Source of the DNA: Lachnospiraceae bacterium
GTDB taxonomy: Bacteria; Bacillota; Clostridia; Lachnospirales; Lachnospiraceae
Direction of reading: 5' to 3'
Length of the DNA: 36,384 bases
Assembly (NCBI GenBank): GCA_017482485.1
Contig: JAFUMV010000136.1
Coordinates: forward strand, 1-36,384
Shown here: one piece after another, positions 24,312-32,261 of the stretch
Layout of the letters: the number at the start of each line of letters is the position of its first letter
How positions within the stretch are numbered: the stretch's first letter is position 1
The notes under the pieces: generated by a model
What the model saw: only the letters and a program-made list of their open reading frames with translations
Databases searched by the model: none
What the model was told of the DNA's origin: nothing
Made by a program: the position numbers and the translations under genes

Positions 24312-25637
24312 ATGATTTTGATCAGGAACGGTCATCTGGTGGATCCGGCGTCCGGTGTGGACGGGCTTCGGGATATTCTGGTGGATGGCGGAAAGATTTT
24401 GAAGATTGATGATGCCGGAAGCATTGAGGCGGCAGCTGTGGAAGCATACGCTGTAGAAACTGCGGCCGAAAGCGGCGGCACAGCGGCAGGCACACTGCGC
24501 GTGATCGAGGCGGACGGGCTGTATGTATTGCCGGGGCTGGTGGATACCCATGTGCATTTTCGGGATCCGGGCGCGGAATATAAGGAAGATATTTTTACGG
24601 GGGCGAAAGCGGCAGCAGCAGGCGGCGTGACAAGCGTGGTGCTGATGGCCAACACCACGCCTCATGTGGATAATGAAGAGACCCTGGAGTATGTGATCGA
24701 GAAAGGGAAGAAGACGGATATTCATGTGTATACCTGTGCCAATGTAACGATGGACATGGCGGGCGACGAACTGGTGGATATGGACAGACTGCTTAAAAGA
24801 GGTGCTGTCGGCTTCACCGATGACGGCAAGCCGATCATGGACAGCGGGCTTGCGCGGAAGGCAATGCAGGAGGCAGCACGGCTGCATGCACCCATCAGTT
24901 TTCATGAAGAAAATCCGGAATTTATTGTAAATAACGGAATCAATGCGGGCAAGGCGAGCGCCCATTTCGGCATCGGCGGTTCGGACAGGCAGGCGGAGAT
25001 CGATATGGTGCGCCGGGATGTTTCCATTGCTCTGGAAACCGGAGCGGACGCAGTAATTCAGCATATCAGCGCAAAGGAAGCGGTGGAACTGGTGCGGCAG
25101 GCAAGAAAGAAGAGCGATCGGATTCATGCAGAGGCAACTCCCCATCATTTCACATTGACAGAGGATGCGGCGATTGCGCATGGAACGATGGCGAAGATGA
25201 ATCCGCCCCTGAGAGAGGAAGCGGACAGACTGGCGATCATCGAGGCTTTAAAGGACGGCACCATTGATCTGATTGCGACAGATCACGCCCCCCACAGCGC
25301 AGAGGAAAAGGCAAAAGCCATCACGGAAGCGCCCAGCGGCATTATCGGCCTGGAAACTTCTCTGACACTGGGCTGGATGAGTCTGGTAAAGACCGGAGAA
25401 CTTACAATGACAGAGCTGATCCGGTGTATGAGTGAAAACCCGGCAAAGTTATATGGACTTCCTGCGGGCAGGGTGCAGGCGGGAGAAATTGCCGATCTGG
25501 TGCTGTTTGATCCCCAAAAAGAGTGGACGCCGGAGCGTTTTGCTTCCAAATCCCAGAATTCTCCGTTTTTGGGACAGAAGCTGCAGGGCAGAGTGAAAAT
25601 GACAATCTGCAGCGGCAGCGTTATTTATGAGGAATAG
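24312..25637 (+). CDS. pyrC: dihydroorotase
   Basis: Dihydroorotase closes carbamoyl aspartate to dihydroorotate in pyrimidine synthesis. The 441-residue amidohydrolase has the metal-binding HxH in PGLVDTHVHFRDPG, Asp-Asp-Gly in GFTDDGKP, His in SFHEE and QHISAKEAV, and the catalytic Asp in ATDHAPHS. Length is slightly above the usual 425-430 because an Ala/Glu-rich stretch (about residues 36-58) is inserted in the N-terminal beta domain before VIEADGLYVLPGL; it does not touch the active site. The ribosome site AGGAG is nine bases upstream. This is the first gene of pyrC-pyrK-pyrD, fed by the leader described above. Confidence 0.95.
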   Translation: MILIRNGHLVDPASGVDGLRDILVDGGKILKIDDAGSIEAAAVEAYAVETAAESGGTAAGTLRVIEADGLYVLPGLVDTHVHFRDPGAEYKEDIFTGAKAAAAGGVTSVVLMANTTPHVDNEETLEYVIEKGKKTDIHVYTCANVTMDMAGDELVDMDRLLKRGAVGFTDDGKPIMDSGLARKAMQEAARLHAPISFHEENPEFIVNNGINAGKASAHFGIGGSDRQAEIDMVRRDVSIALETGADAVIQHISAKEAVELVRQARKKSDRIHAEATPHHFTLTEDAAIAHGTMAKMNPPLREEADRLAIIEALKDGTIDLIATDHAPHSAEEKAKAITEAPSGIIGLETSLTLGWMSLVKTGELTMTELIRCMSENPAKLYGLPAGRVQAGEIADLVLFDPQKEWTPERFASKSQNSPFLGQKLQGRVKMTICSGSVIYEE

Positions 25638-25643
25638 CGTTGG

Positions 25644-25677
25644 TGGATAGATGGCAGCATGCGTTGCCATCTGTCCA
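25644..25677 (+). promoter_or_regulatory. intercistronic hairpin between pyrC and pyrK
   Basis: A 13-bp stem with one G-U pair (25644-25656 with 25665-25677) and an 8-nt loop lies in the 101-nt gap between pyrC and pyrK. No T-run follows, so it is probably an mRNA stability or processing element rather than a terminator. Confidence 0.6.
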
Positions 25678-25738
25678 TCGACTGTGTCCCCTTGTACACT
25701 GAGGGTAAAAATAAAATATGGAAAGAGAGAGCAAACCT

Positions 25739-26518
25739 ATGGCACAGAAGAAAAAGGAAACCGCTGTAGTGGTGAGTCAGATAAACCTGGCCCCCGGCAT
25801 TTATGACCTGAAAATCAAGTGCAGCATCGCGCAGGACGCGCAGTGCGGTCAGTTCGTGGCAGTTTATCCGAAGGATAAGAGCACACTGCTGCCCCGTCCC
25901 ATCAGCATTTGTGAAGTGGATAAAGAGGAAGGAACCCTGCGTCTGGTATATCGTGTTGCAGGGAAGGGAACTGCTGAGTTTTCCGGCCTGAAAGCGGGCG
26001 ATTCGGTGGAGGTGCTGGGCATTTTAGGAAACGGATTCCCGGTGGATAAGGCAAAGCCCGGCATGACTGCAGTGCTTCTCGGCGGCGGTATCGGCGTACC
26101 CCCGATCCTGCAGCTGTCCAAGGAATTAAACTGCGACAGGAAGATCGTAGTGGGTTACCGTGATGCGCAGTGTTTTTTAAAGGAAGATTTTGAGAAAAAC
26201 GGAGATACCTATATCGCAACCGAAGACGGCAGTGTGGGAACGAAGGGAAATGTCATGGATGCGATCCGTGAAAACGGACTTGTGCCCGATGTGATCTATG
26301 CCTGCGGTCCGATGCCAATGTTAAGAGCGATCAAAAAATATGCGGAAGAAAAGGGCATTCCCGCCTATATTTCTCTGGAAGAGCGCATGGCCTGCGGCAT
26401 CGGCGCATGTCTGGGATGTGTTTGCAGGACCACCAAAGTGGATCATCATTCCCATGTGAACAACGCCAGAATCTGTACAGACGGCCCTGTTTTTGAAGCG
26501 CGGGAGGTGGACATCTGA
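25739..26518 (+). CDS. pyrK: dihydroorotate dehydrogenase electron-transfer subunit
   Basis: PyrK carries FAD and a [2Fe-2S] cluster and passes electrons from the PyrD FMN site to NAD+. The 259-residue protein has the FAD motif RPISICE, the NAD-binding stretch VLLGGGIGVPPILQL, the CGPMPML motif, and cluster cysteines at about 219, 224, 227 and 246 (MACGIGACLGC then ICTDG). All are intact. I chose the ATG at 25739 because MAQKKKETAVVV matches the usual N-terminus; an in-frame ATG at 25718 would add seven residues, and neither start has a strong ribosome site. The stop shares bases with the pyrD start (TGATG), so the two subunits are translationally coupled. Confidence 0.92.
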   Translation: MAQKKKETAVVVSQINLAPGIYDLKIKCSIAQDAQCGQFVAVYPKDKSTLLPRPISICEVDKEEGTLRLVYRVAGKGTAEFSGLKAGDSVEVLGILGNGFPVDKAKPGMTAVLLGGGIGVPPILQLSKELNCDRKIVVGYRDAQCFLKEDFEKNGDTYIATEDGSVGTKGNVMDAIRENGLVPDVIYACGPMPMLRAIKKYAEEKGIPAYISLEERMACGIGACLGCVCRTTKVDHHSHVNNARICTDGPVFEAREVDI

Positions 26519-27420
26519 TGAAAACAAGTGTAAATATCGCAGGAGTGGAATTTAAAAATCCGGTAATGACCGGTTCCGGCACCTTTGGTTCCGGCATGGA
26601 ATACAGCGAATTTGTGGACTTAAACCGCCTCGGCGCGGTGGTGACCAAGGGCGTTGCCAATGTTCCCTGGCCCGGCAACCCCACACCCCGTGTGGCGGAA
26701 GTGTATGGCGGCATGCTCAATGCCATCGGTCTGCAGAACCCGGGCATCGACGTTTTCATGGAGCGGGATCTGGAGTTTTTAAAACAGTTTGACACCAAAG
26801 TTATCGTCAATGTCTGTGGAAAAAGCGTGGAAGATTATATCGAAGTTGTGGAAAAGCTTTCCGACAGCAATGCGGATATGCTGGAAATCAATGTTTCCTG
26901 CCCCAATGTAAAGGAAGGTGCCATTGCGTTTGGCCAGAAGGCTGATGCGCTTTATGATATTACTTCCAGAATCAAAAAAGTTGCAAAGCAGCCCATCATC
27001 ATGAAGCTGAGCCCCAACGTGACCGACATTACAGAGATGGCCAGAGCAGCAGAGGCTGCAGGCGCAGATGCCCTGTCCATGATCAACACCCTGACCGGCG
27101 TGAAAATCGACATTGAACGCCGCAAATTCGTGCTGGCAAACAAGACCGGCGGCATGTCCGGACCTGCCTTAAAGCCCATCGCGGTGCGCATGGTATGGCA
27201 GTGTGCCAATGCGGTTCAGATTCCGATCATCGGCATGGGCGGCATTGCGACCGCAGAAGACGCCATTGAATTTTTGATGGCAGGCGCAACTGCGGTAGCT
27301 GTCGGTGCGATGAATTTCATCAATCCCTACACTACGGTGGAAGTAGCAGACGGCATCGAAAAATATATGGAGCGTCACGGCATCGAAGATATCAATGAAA
27401 TCATCGGATGTGTAAAGTGA
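26518..27420 (+). CDS. pyrD: dihydroorotate dehydrogenase (class 1B), catalytic subunit
   Basis: The 300-residue FMN enzyme oxidises dihydroorotate to orotate. Class 1B features are visible: the catalytic Cys in INVSCPNVKEG, FMN-binding MTGSGTFGSG near the N-terminus, KLSPNVTDI, and GMGGIATAEDAIEFLMAGATAV (phosphate-binding) near the C-terminus. Class 1B enzymes require PyrK, encoded directly upstream in overlap. The gene closes the pyr cluster; other pyr genes are not in the window. No simple terminator follows at once; the hairpin before sipL may serve. Confidence 0.95.
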   Translation: MKTSVNIAGVEFKNPVMTGSGTFGSGMEYSEFVDLNRLGAVVTKGVANVPWPGNPTPRVAEVYGGMLNAIGLQNPGIDVFMERDLEFLKQFDTKVIVNVCGKSVEDYIEVVEKLSDSNADMLEINVSCPNVKEGAIAFGQKADALYDITSRIKKVAKQPIIMKLSPNVTDITEMARAAEAAGADALSMINTLTGVKIDIERRKFVLANKTGGMSGPALKPIAVRMVWQCANAVQIPIIGMGGIATAEDAIEFLMAGATAVAVGAMNFINPYTTVEVADGIEKYMERHGIEDINEIIGCVK

Positions 27421-27469
27421 TTTTACGCTACTTTATAAAGAGCAAAGCGTTTGCGAAGGTTTCGCCAGT

Positions 27470-27493
27470 GCACGAGCGTCATGTGACGAGTGC
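27470..27493 (+). other. small hairpin after pyrD
   Basis: GCAC-CGTC (27470-27473, 27477-27480) pairs with GACG-GTGC (27485-27488, 27490-27493) around an ATGT loop with a small internal bulge. It lacks a T-run and its role is unknown. Confidence 0.3.
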
Positions 27494-27515
27494 GTGAATA
27501 TTGTGGCATAACTGT

Positions 27516-27573
27516 CCTCCCGACGGCATATGGTTTAAAGAGAAAATGAACTATATCCGCCGGGAGGTTTTTT
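27516..27573 (+). promoter_or_regulatory. terminator-like hairpin that holds the sipL ribosome site
   Basis: CCTCCCG (27516-27522) pairs with CGGGAGG (27561-27567). Three further pairs (27524-27526 with 27557-27559) and an 8-bp upper stem with one G-U pair (27528-27535 with 27549-27556) give 18 bp around a 13-nt loop. Six Ts (27568-27573) follow and the sipL ATG comes directly after them. The GGGAGG ribosome site (27562-27567) is completely paired in this stem. The element therefore looks both like an intrinsic terminator for pyr read-through and like a device that masks sipL translation. Confidence 0.75.
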
Positions 27574-29130
27574 ATGGAATTCATACAGAAAAGTATACAT
27601 ATGGATCAGATGAAATGTGCTGCATCTGCACAGGTCACACTGGAAGATGATATCAATATTACGGATGCAAAGCCGGACGTCTATCAGCTTGTGATGGAGC
27701 AGGGACAGGTGGATATCGAAGAAGTGCGGGCCGTGGAAGACCATGTACATGTGAAGGGAACGCTGAAATTTCAGGTGCTTTACATTTCCGATGAAGAGGT
27801 GCGCTGTCCTGCCTGCATGGAGGGGATGCTTTCCTTCAGCGAATCCGTATTCATGAACGGTGTCAGCGCCAGTGATAATGTGCAGGTAAAGCCTGTTTTA
27901 GAGGATCTGAGCGTGGGGATGATCAATTCCAGAAAGTTATCGGTTCAGGCGCTGGTGGATCTTTCTTTGTGTGTGGAAGTCGTCGAGGAGTGTCAGACTG
28001 CCGTTGGCTTTGAGGGCGATGAAAATGTGGAAATGCAGAAAAAAATACTGCAGGCGCTGAATCTGGTGATCTCTAAAAAGGATATTTTTCGGGTGCGGGA
28101 GGAACTGGAGCTGCCAAACGGCCTGCCCAATATTTTCAGCCTGCTCTGGCAGTCCTGTGAACTGAAAAATATTTCCTGGCGGATTCTGGATGAAAAAATG
28201 ACGCTGCAGGGAGAACTTTCTCTGTTTTTTATTTATGAAGGAGAAGGGGAAGAACGTCCGGTGATCTGGCATGAAGCAACGATTCCTGTCAGCGGTTCTG
28301 TGGAATGTCAGGGTATGCGGGAAGGCATGCTGGAAAACATCCGCTGCCGCATCGGACATAAGGAAATCGAGGTAAAAGCGGACACGGACGGTGAGGAGCG
28401 AAAAATAGCTTTAGACCTTGTTCTGGATCTGGATATGAAGCTCTATGAGGATATCCAGACAGATATGATTACGGATATGTACGGCGTGACAAAAGAGGTC
28501 GAAGCGGTACGTCAGCGCGGGCGCTGCAAGCAGCTTGTGATGAAAAATACCGGAAAACAGAAGGTGAACGGAAAGTTTAAGGTAGCCGCCGGCCTGCCCG
28601 GCATCCAGCAGCTGTGCGGCAGCTTTGGAGAAATTCAGATGGGCAGCACCGAACCCTGCCCGGAAGGCGTAAAGATTGACGGTGCTGTGCAGGTAAAAAG
28701 CATTTATACCACCACTGATCCGGAGATTCCCTATTATTGCATCAAAGGTGCGATCCCTTTTTCTTATACACTGGAAATGCCTGCGGCTGACAGCAGCTGC
28801 ATCTATGAAGTGGAGCCTTCTCTCGAACAGCTGGCTGTATCCATGCTGGACGGCAGTGAAGTGGATGCAAAAGCTACGCTGTCCTTTGCAGGACTGTGCT
28901 GCCGTGTGCACGCGGAAGACATGGTGACCGATGTTAAAATCGCGCCCCTGGATCCCGAGAAACTGGCAAATCTGCCCGGCATTGTGGCTTATATTGTAAA
29001 AGATGGCGACAGCCTCTGGAATATCGGAAAGAAATATTATGTACCGGTTGCCCGGATGCGGGAGATGAACGATCTGGGAGACCGGGACGTAAAGGCAGGG
29101 GATAAACTGCTGGTGGTGAAGGGTTACTGA
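27574..29130 (+). CDS. sipL: SipL-like spore coat morphogenesis protein (DUF3794/SPOCS plus LysM)
   Basis: SipL of Clostridioides difficile binds the coat ATPase SpoIVA and is needed to encase the forespore in coat. The 518-residue product has the same plan. An N-terminal DUF3794 (SPOCS) domain spans about residues 1-130 (ITDAKPDVYQLVMEQGQV, VKGTLKFQVLYIS), a second such region about 160-280, and a third about 310-450 (VKVKSIYTTTDPEIPYYCIKGAIPF-like segment). A C-terminal LysM domain spans about 470-518 (YIVKDGDSLWNIGKKYYV, VKAGDKLLVVKGY). No signal peptide is present, as expected for a mother-cell protein. Other DUF3794-LysM proteins exist in Clostridia, so orthology is probable but unproven. 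A terminator follows. Confidence 0.82.
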   Translation: MEFIQKSIHMDQMKCAASAQVTLEDDINITDAKPDVYQLVMEQGQVDIEEVRAVEDHVHVKGTLKFQVLYISDEEVRCPACMEGMLSFSESVFMNGVSASDNVQVKPVLEDLSVGMINSRKLSVQALVDLSLCVEVVEECQTAVGFEGDENVEMQKKILQALNLVISKKDIFRVREELELPNGLPNIFSLLWQSCELKNISWRILDEKMTLQGELSLFFIYEGEGEERPVIWHEATIPVSGSVECQGMREGMLENIRCRIGHKEIEVKADTDGEERKIALDLVLDLDMKLYEDIQTDMITDMYGVTKEVEAVRQRGRCKQLVMKNTGKQKVNGKFKVAAGLPGIQQLCGSFGEIQMGSTEPCPEGVKIDGAVQVKSIYTTTDPEIPYYCIKGAIPFSYTLEMPAADSSCIYEVEPSLEQLAVSMLDGSEVDAKATLSFAGLCCRVHAEDMVTDVKIAPLDPEKLANLPGIVAYIVKDGDSLWNIGKKYYVPVARMREMNDLGDRDVKAGDKLLVVKGY

Positions 29131-29173
29131 GGAAAAAAATCGATAAAACCGGGAAATTATTGGAAAGGATTTG

Positions 29174-29207
29174 AGAGAGCACAATTGGATGCTCTCTTAA
29201 TTTTTTT
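29174..29207 (+). terminator. intrinsic terminator after sipL
   Basis: AGAGAGCA (29174-29181) pairs with TGCTCTCT (29190-29197) around an 8-nt loop, followed by a run of seven Ts after TAA. Confidence 0.88.
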
Positions 29208-29289
29208 AACGAAATTCATGCAAAGATTCCCCTTGTACCCTGCGGGTGGCTTCTGGGCGGAAGAAACGGAATATAAACACAGATAAACA

Positions 29290-29319
29290 TTGACAAACCC
29301 CTATGAATTGTACTAAAAT
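29290..29319 (+). promoter_or_regulatory. promoter of ispE and the GntR gene
   Basis: A perfect -35 TTGACA (29290-29295) is followed after 18 bp by TAAAAT (29314-29319). The leader is about 140 nt. The -10 lies wholly inside the palindrome at 29307-29328. Confidence 0.7.
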
Positions 29320-29328
29320 TAGTACAAT
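29307..29328 (+). promoter_or_regulatory. 22-bp palindromic operator over the ispE -10 box
   Basis: ATTGTACTAA and TTAGTACAAT are perfect 10-nt inverted arms around a 2-nt AA centre. The site covers the -10 box and probable start point, the classic place for a repressor. TTGTAC half-sites occur in operators of several GntR-type regulators, and a GntR/FCD regulator is encoded two genes downstream in the same unit, so autoregulation is plausible but unproven. Confidence 0.7.
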
Positions 29329-29464
29329 CTCTGTATACAAAATACAACGACATGTTTGAAACCGCGGACGCAAATTTCGGCTTTTATGGCCGAAACAGCG
29401 TACCGGAATACATAAAATGATCAAATCGCCGCCCGCCCAGGGCAGGCTTTGGAATGGAGGAAAC

Positions 29465-30328
29465 ATGCAGACTTTACAATTACAGGCCAGAGCGAAAATC
29501 AATCTGGGCCTTGACGTTTTGCGGCGTCTGGAAAACGGCTATCATGAAGTGAAAATGGTGATGCAGACTGTGGACATCAGTGATGTACTCAGCTTTGAAA
29601 AGCTGGAAGAAGACTGCGTTAAAGTTTCAACGAATAAAGAGGAGCTTCCTGCGGATGAAAGCAATCTGATTTATAAAGCGGCAAAGCTCATGAAAGATGC
29701 TTACGGCATTGAGGGAGGGGTTTCCATCAAACTGGAGAAGAACATCCCTATCGCCGCAGGCATGGCGGGCGGCAGCACGGATGCGGCTGCCACGATTCAC
29801 GGCATGGATCAGCTTTTCGGACTGGGGCTTTCCTTGGAAGAAAAGCAGAAGCTGGGCGTTAAGATCGGGGCCGATGTGCCCTATTGTCTGATGGGAGGCA
29901 CAGCGCTTTCGGAAGGCATCGGTGAGGTGCTGACGGCGCTTCCGGCAGTGCCGCAGGGCTATCTGGTGGTGGCGAAGCCGGACATCAATGTTTCCACGAA
30001 ATTTGTCTATGAAAATCTGCATGCCAACAGCTTAAAGGAGCATCCGGATATCGACGGTATGGTGGAGAGCATCAGAAATGGCAGCCTGGAAGGCATTACG
30101 GAGCGGATGGGAAATGTGCTGGAAACCGTGACAGTAAAGCATTATCCCATCATTGAAGAGATGAAGAGCTTTTTAAAGGAGCAGGGCGCCATGAATGCGC
30201 TGATGAGCGGTTCCGGTCCAACTGTGTTCGGGATTTTCAGAGAAAAGGAGACGGCGCAGAAGGCTTACAGCGCCATGTGTGAAAGAGGATTTACGGAGCA
30301 GGTATTTTTGACGGTTTTCCAGAACTGA
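29465..30328 (+). CDS. ispE: 4-diphosphocytidyl-2-C-methyl-D-erythritol kinase
   Basis: IspE phosphorylates CDP-methylerythritol in the non-mevalonate isoprenoid pathway. The 287-residue GHMP kinase begins LQARAKINLGLDVL, carries the ATP-binding motif PIAAGMAGGSTDAAA, contains GADVPYCLMGGTALSEGIGE and ends with MSGSGPTVFGIF. All family motifs are present and the length is normal. The start lies four bases after GGAGG; sixteen upstream in-frame codons have no ribosome site. It is the first gene behind a promoter covered by a palindrome and is followed 61 nt later by a GntR-family gene. Confidence 0.95.
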   Translation: MQTLQLQARAKINLGLDVLRRLENGYHEVKMVMQTVDISDVLSFEKLEEDCVKVSTNKEELPADESNLIYKAAKLMKDAYGIEGGVSIKLEKNIPIAAGMAGGSTDAAATIHGMDQLFGLGLSLEEKQKLGVKIGADVPYCLMGGTALSEGIGEVLTALPAVPQGYLVVAKPDINVSTKFVYENLHANSLKEHPDIDGMVESIRNGSLEGITERMGNVLETVTVKHYPIIEEMKSFLKEQGAMNALMSGSGPTVFGIFREKETAQKAYSAMCERGFTEQVFLTVFQN

Positions 30329-30389
30329 ATAAAATGTGCACTATTTGATAAGAAAAGAGGCTGTTGCTACAAAAGAGGGAGTTTTGCGA

Positions 30390-31070
30390 ATGAACGAATT
30401 TGGGAAAGAACATGAAAATGATTTTCTGCCGCTGCGGGATGTGGTATTCAATACGCTGCGCCAGAGTATTTTAACAGGAGAATTAAAACCGGGTGAGCGT
30501 CTGATGGAAATTCATCTGGCGGATAAGCTGGGGGTTTCGCGTACACCGATCCGGGAGGCGATTCGAAAGCTGGAGCTGGAAGGGCTGGTGACCATGATTC
30601 CGCGCCGGGGCGCAGAGGTGGCGCAGATTACGGAAAAGAGCCTGCGGGATGTGCTGGAAGTACGCCGGGCACTGGATGCGCTGGCTGCAGAGCTGGCCTG
30701 TGAACGGATCACTGAGGAGAAGCTGGAACAGCTGAGAGCAGCCTGCGATAATTTTGAGGCCGAGACCAGAAAGGGAAATGCCAATCAGGTTGCGCTTGCC
30801 GATGTGGCCTTCCATGATATTATACTGGAAGCCAGCGGCAATGACAAACTGGTGCAGATGATCAGCAATTTTTCCCAGCAGATGTATCGTTATCGTCTGG
30901 AGTATGTCAAGGATGAAGGCAATTATGAGCAGCTGATTCAGGAACACCGCGTGATTTACGAGTCCATCTTAAAACGGGATAAGGCCGTTGCAGCAGGAGC
31001 AATGAAGGTACATATTGATAATCAGGAAAAAGCGGTCATCCGCATGATTTCTCAGAAAAAGAAAAAATAG
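30390..31070 (+). CDS. GntR-family transcriptional regulator (FCD/FadR subfamily)
   Basis: The 226-residue product has an N-terminal winged helix-turn-helix (about residues 10-75: PLRDVVFNTLRQSIL, then GVSRTPIREAIRKLELEGLV with MIPRRGAEVAQ as the wing). An all-helical FCD ligand domain follows (about 85-220: LRDVLEVRRALDALAAELA, DVAFHDIILEASGN, EHRVIYESILKRD). The FCD family senses organic acids, often through a metal bound by Asp and His residues; D and H of DVAFHDII and H of EHR fit that pattern. GAGGGAG lies eight bases before the ATG at 30390; an in-frame ATG at 30336 lacks a ribosome site. The ligand and target genes are unknown. Adjacent ispE and the upstream palindrome suggest local control. 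Confidence 0.93.
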   Translation: MNEFGKEHENDFLPLRDVVFNTLRQSILTGELKPGERLMEIHLADKLGVSRTPIREAIRKLELEGLVTMIPRRGAEVAQITEKSLRDVLEVRRALDALAAELACERITEEKLEQLRAACDNFEAETRKGNANQVALADVAFHDIILEASGNDKLVQMISNFSQQMYRYRLEYVKDEGNYEQLIQEHRVIYESILKRDKAVAAGAMKVHIDNQEKAVIRMISQKKKK

Positions 31071-31182
31071 GACGCAAAGCTAAAAGAAATCCGGCTCCAG
31101 CGTCCGGTGTATAAAAGGCACGGGGATTGTCCATACTCATTATACAAAAACTGCTGCAGAGGCAGAAAATGGATGGAGAGTT

Positions 31183-31416
31183 ATGGAAAAAAATCCGCGT
31201 GCCAATATATTATTTTTGACAATTTTGATGTTCTGGGGGATAATATATCCACAGTATACTTTTACAGAGGATATGTACAGAGTGACGGATCAGGAATATA
31301 ATGAAGTCGAAAAGGACTGCCTGAGAGATTACGGGCATATTCTGAGAGCCAAAGAGGGAGAGGTGACCATACGCTTCGCCCTGCTAGATGAAATCAGAGA
31401 ATGGCTCGGAGAGTGA
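31183..31416 (+). CDS. small membrane protein of unknown function
   Basis: This 77-residue protein has one hydrophobic segment near the N-terminus (ANILFLTILMFWGIIYP), then an acidic and charged region (VTDQEYNEVEKDCLRDYG) and a C-terminal segment that looks helical. GGAGAG lies a few bases upstream of the ATG and the gene ends 12 nt before murI, so it is probably the first gene of the murI operon. I do not recognise the family. An overlapping frame at 31107-31301 was judged less likely because it lacks a ribosome site. Confidence 0.65.
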   Translation: MEKNPRANILFLTILMFWGIIYPQYTFTEDMYRVTDQEYNEVEKDCLRDYGHILRAKEGEVTIRFALLDEIREWLGE

Positions 31417-31428
31417 GGCTTTTTTATC

Positions 31429-32259
31429 ATGGAATATAAGGACAGACGAGAGCTGCCCATCGGTGTATTTGACTCAGGCGTGGGCGGGCTGACGGTGGTG
31501 CGCGAGATCATGCGGCAGATTCCGAATGAGAAGATTGTGTATTTCGGAGATACTGCCCGTGTGCCCTACGGAAGCAAATCCAAGGACACGGTGACACGTT
31601 ATTCACGCCAGATCGTTCGTTTTTTACAGACACAGCAGGTCAAGGCGATTGTGGTTGCCTGCAATACGGCCAGTGCTTATGCGCTGGATGAACTGGAAAA
31701 AGAGATCGACATTCCCATCATCGGCGTGGTAAAGCCGGGGGCGAAGGTGGCGACGGAAGCTACCCGCAACGGCCGGATCGGTGTGATCGGTACGGCCGGC
31801 ACGGTGGGAAGCGGTATTTATACTACATATATTCAGCAGATCAGGCCCGAAGTGGAAGTGATAGGCAAGGCCTGCCCGCTGTTTGTGCCGCTGGTGGAGG
31901 AAGGGCTGTGGCAGGATCCGGTGACGGATGAGATTGCCATGCGCTATTTGAGTGAGCTGATTGATATCGGCATTGATACGCTGATTTTGGGCTGCACGCA
32001 TTATCCGCTGATCCGCTCCACGGTGGGAAAGATCATGGGAGAGCATGTGACGTTAGTCAATCCGGCTTATGAAACTGCCAGAGAGTTAAAGGAGCTTTTG
32101 ATGGAACAGGAGCTGTTCAATCCCATGCCGCCCAGTCTTGGCACGAACAAATATCGTTTCTTTGTCAGTGACGGCGCGCAGCGTTTTATGCAGTTTGCAA
32201 ATTCCATCATCAAATACGGAATTCTGAGTGCGAAAGTAATTAACATAGAGGAATATTGA
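31429..32259 (+). CDS. murI: glutamate racemase
   Basis: MurI converts L-glutamate to the D-glutamate used in peptidoglycan stem peptides. The 276-residue enzyme shows the family motifs PIGVFDSGVGGLTV, YFGDTARVPYGSKS, the first catalytic Cys in VVACNTASA and the second in LGCTHYPLI. Length is typical and both cysteines are present. It sits between the small membrane protein gene (12-nt gap) and the DUF1934 gene (2-nt gap) and is clearly co-transcribed with them. Together with ddl and murF in this window it covers the D-amino-acid steps of wall synthesis. Confidence 0.96.
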   Translation: MEYKDRRELPIGVFDSGVGGLTVVREIMRQIPNEKIVYFGDTARVPYGSKSKDTVTRYSRQIVRFLQTQQVKAIVVACNTASAYALDELEKEIDIPIIGVVKPGAKVATEATRNGRIGVIGTAGTVGSGIYTTYIQQIRPEVEVIGKACPLFVPLVEEGLWQDPVTDEIAMRYLSELIDIGIDTLILGCTHYPLIRSTVGKIMGEHVTLVNPAYETARELKELLMEQELFNPMPPSLGTNKYRFFVSDGAQRFMQFANSIIKYGILSAKVINIEEY

Positions 32260-32261
32260 AG

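Larger units (their letters stand above)
29131..29464. other. intergenic region between sipL and ispE
   Basis: This 334-nt stretch contains, in order, the sipL terminator, the ispE promoter with its overlapping palindrome, a leader hairpin (TTTCGGC 29375-29381 with GCCGAAA 29389-29395) and a GC-rich run just before the GGAGG site. No gene is seen in it. Confidence 0.6.

Noticed and set aside
27496-27534. Sigma-E promoter for sipL
   Set aside because: GAATATT (27496-27502) is a perfect -35 match, but the nearest CATA-type -10 candidates are 4 or 24 bp away instead of about 14.
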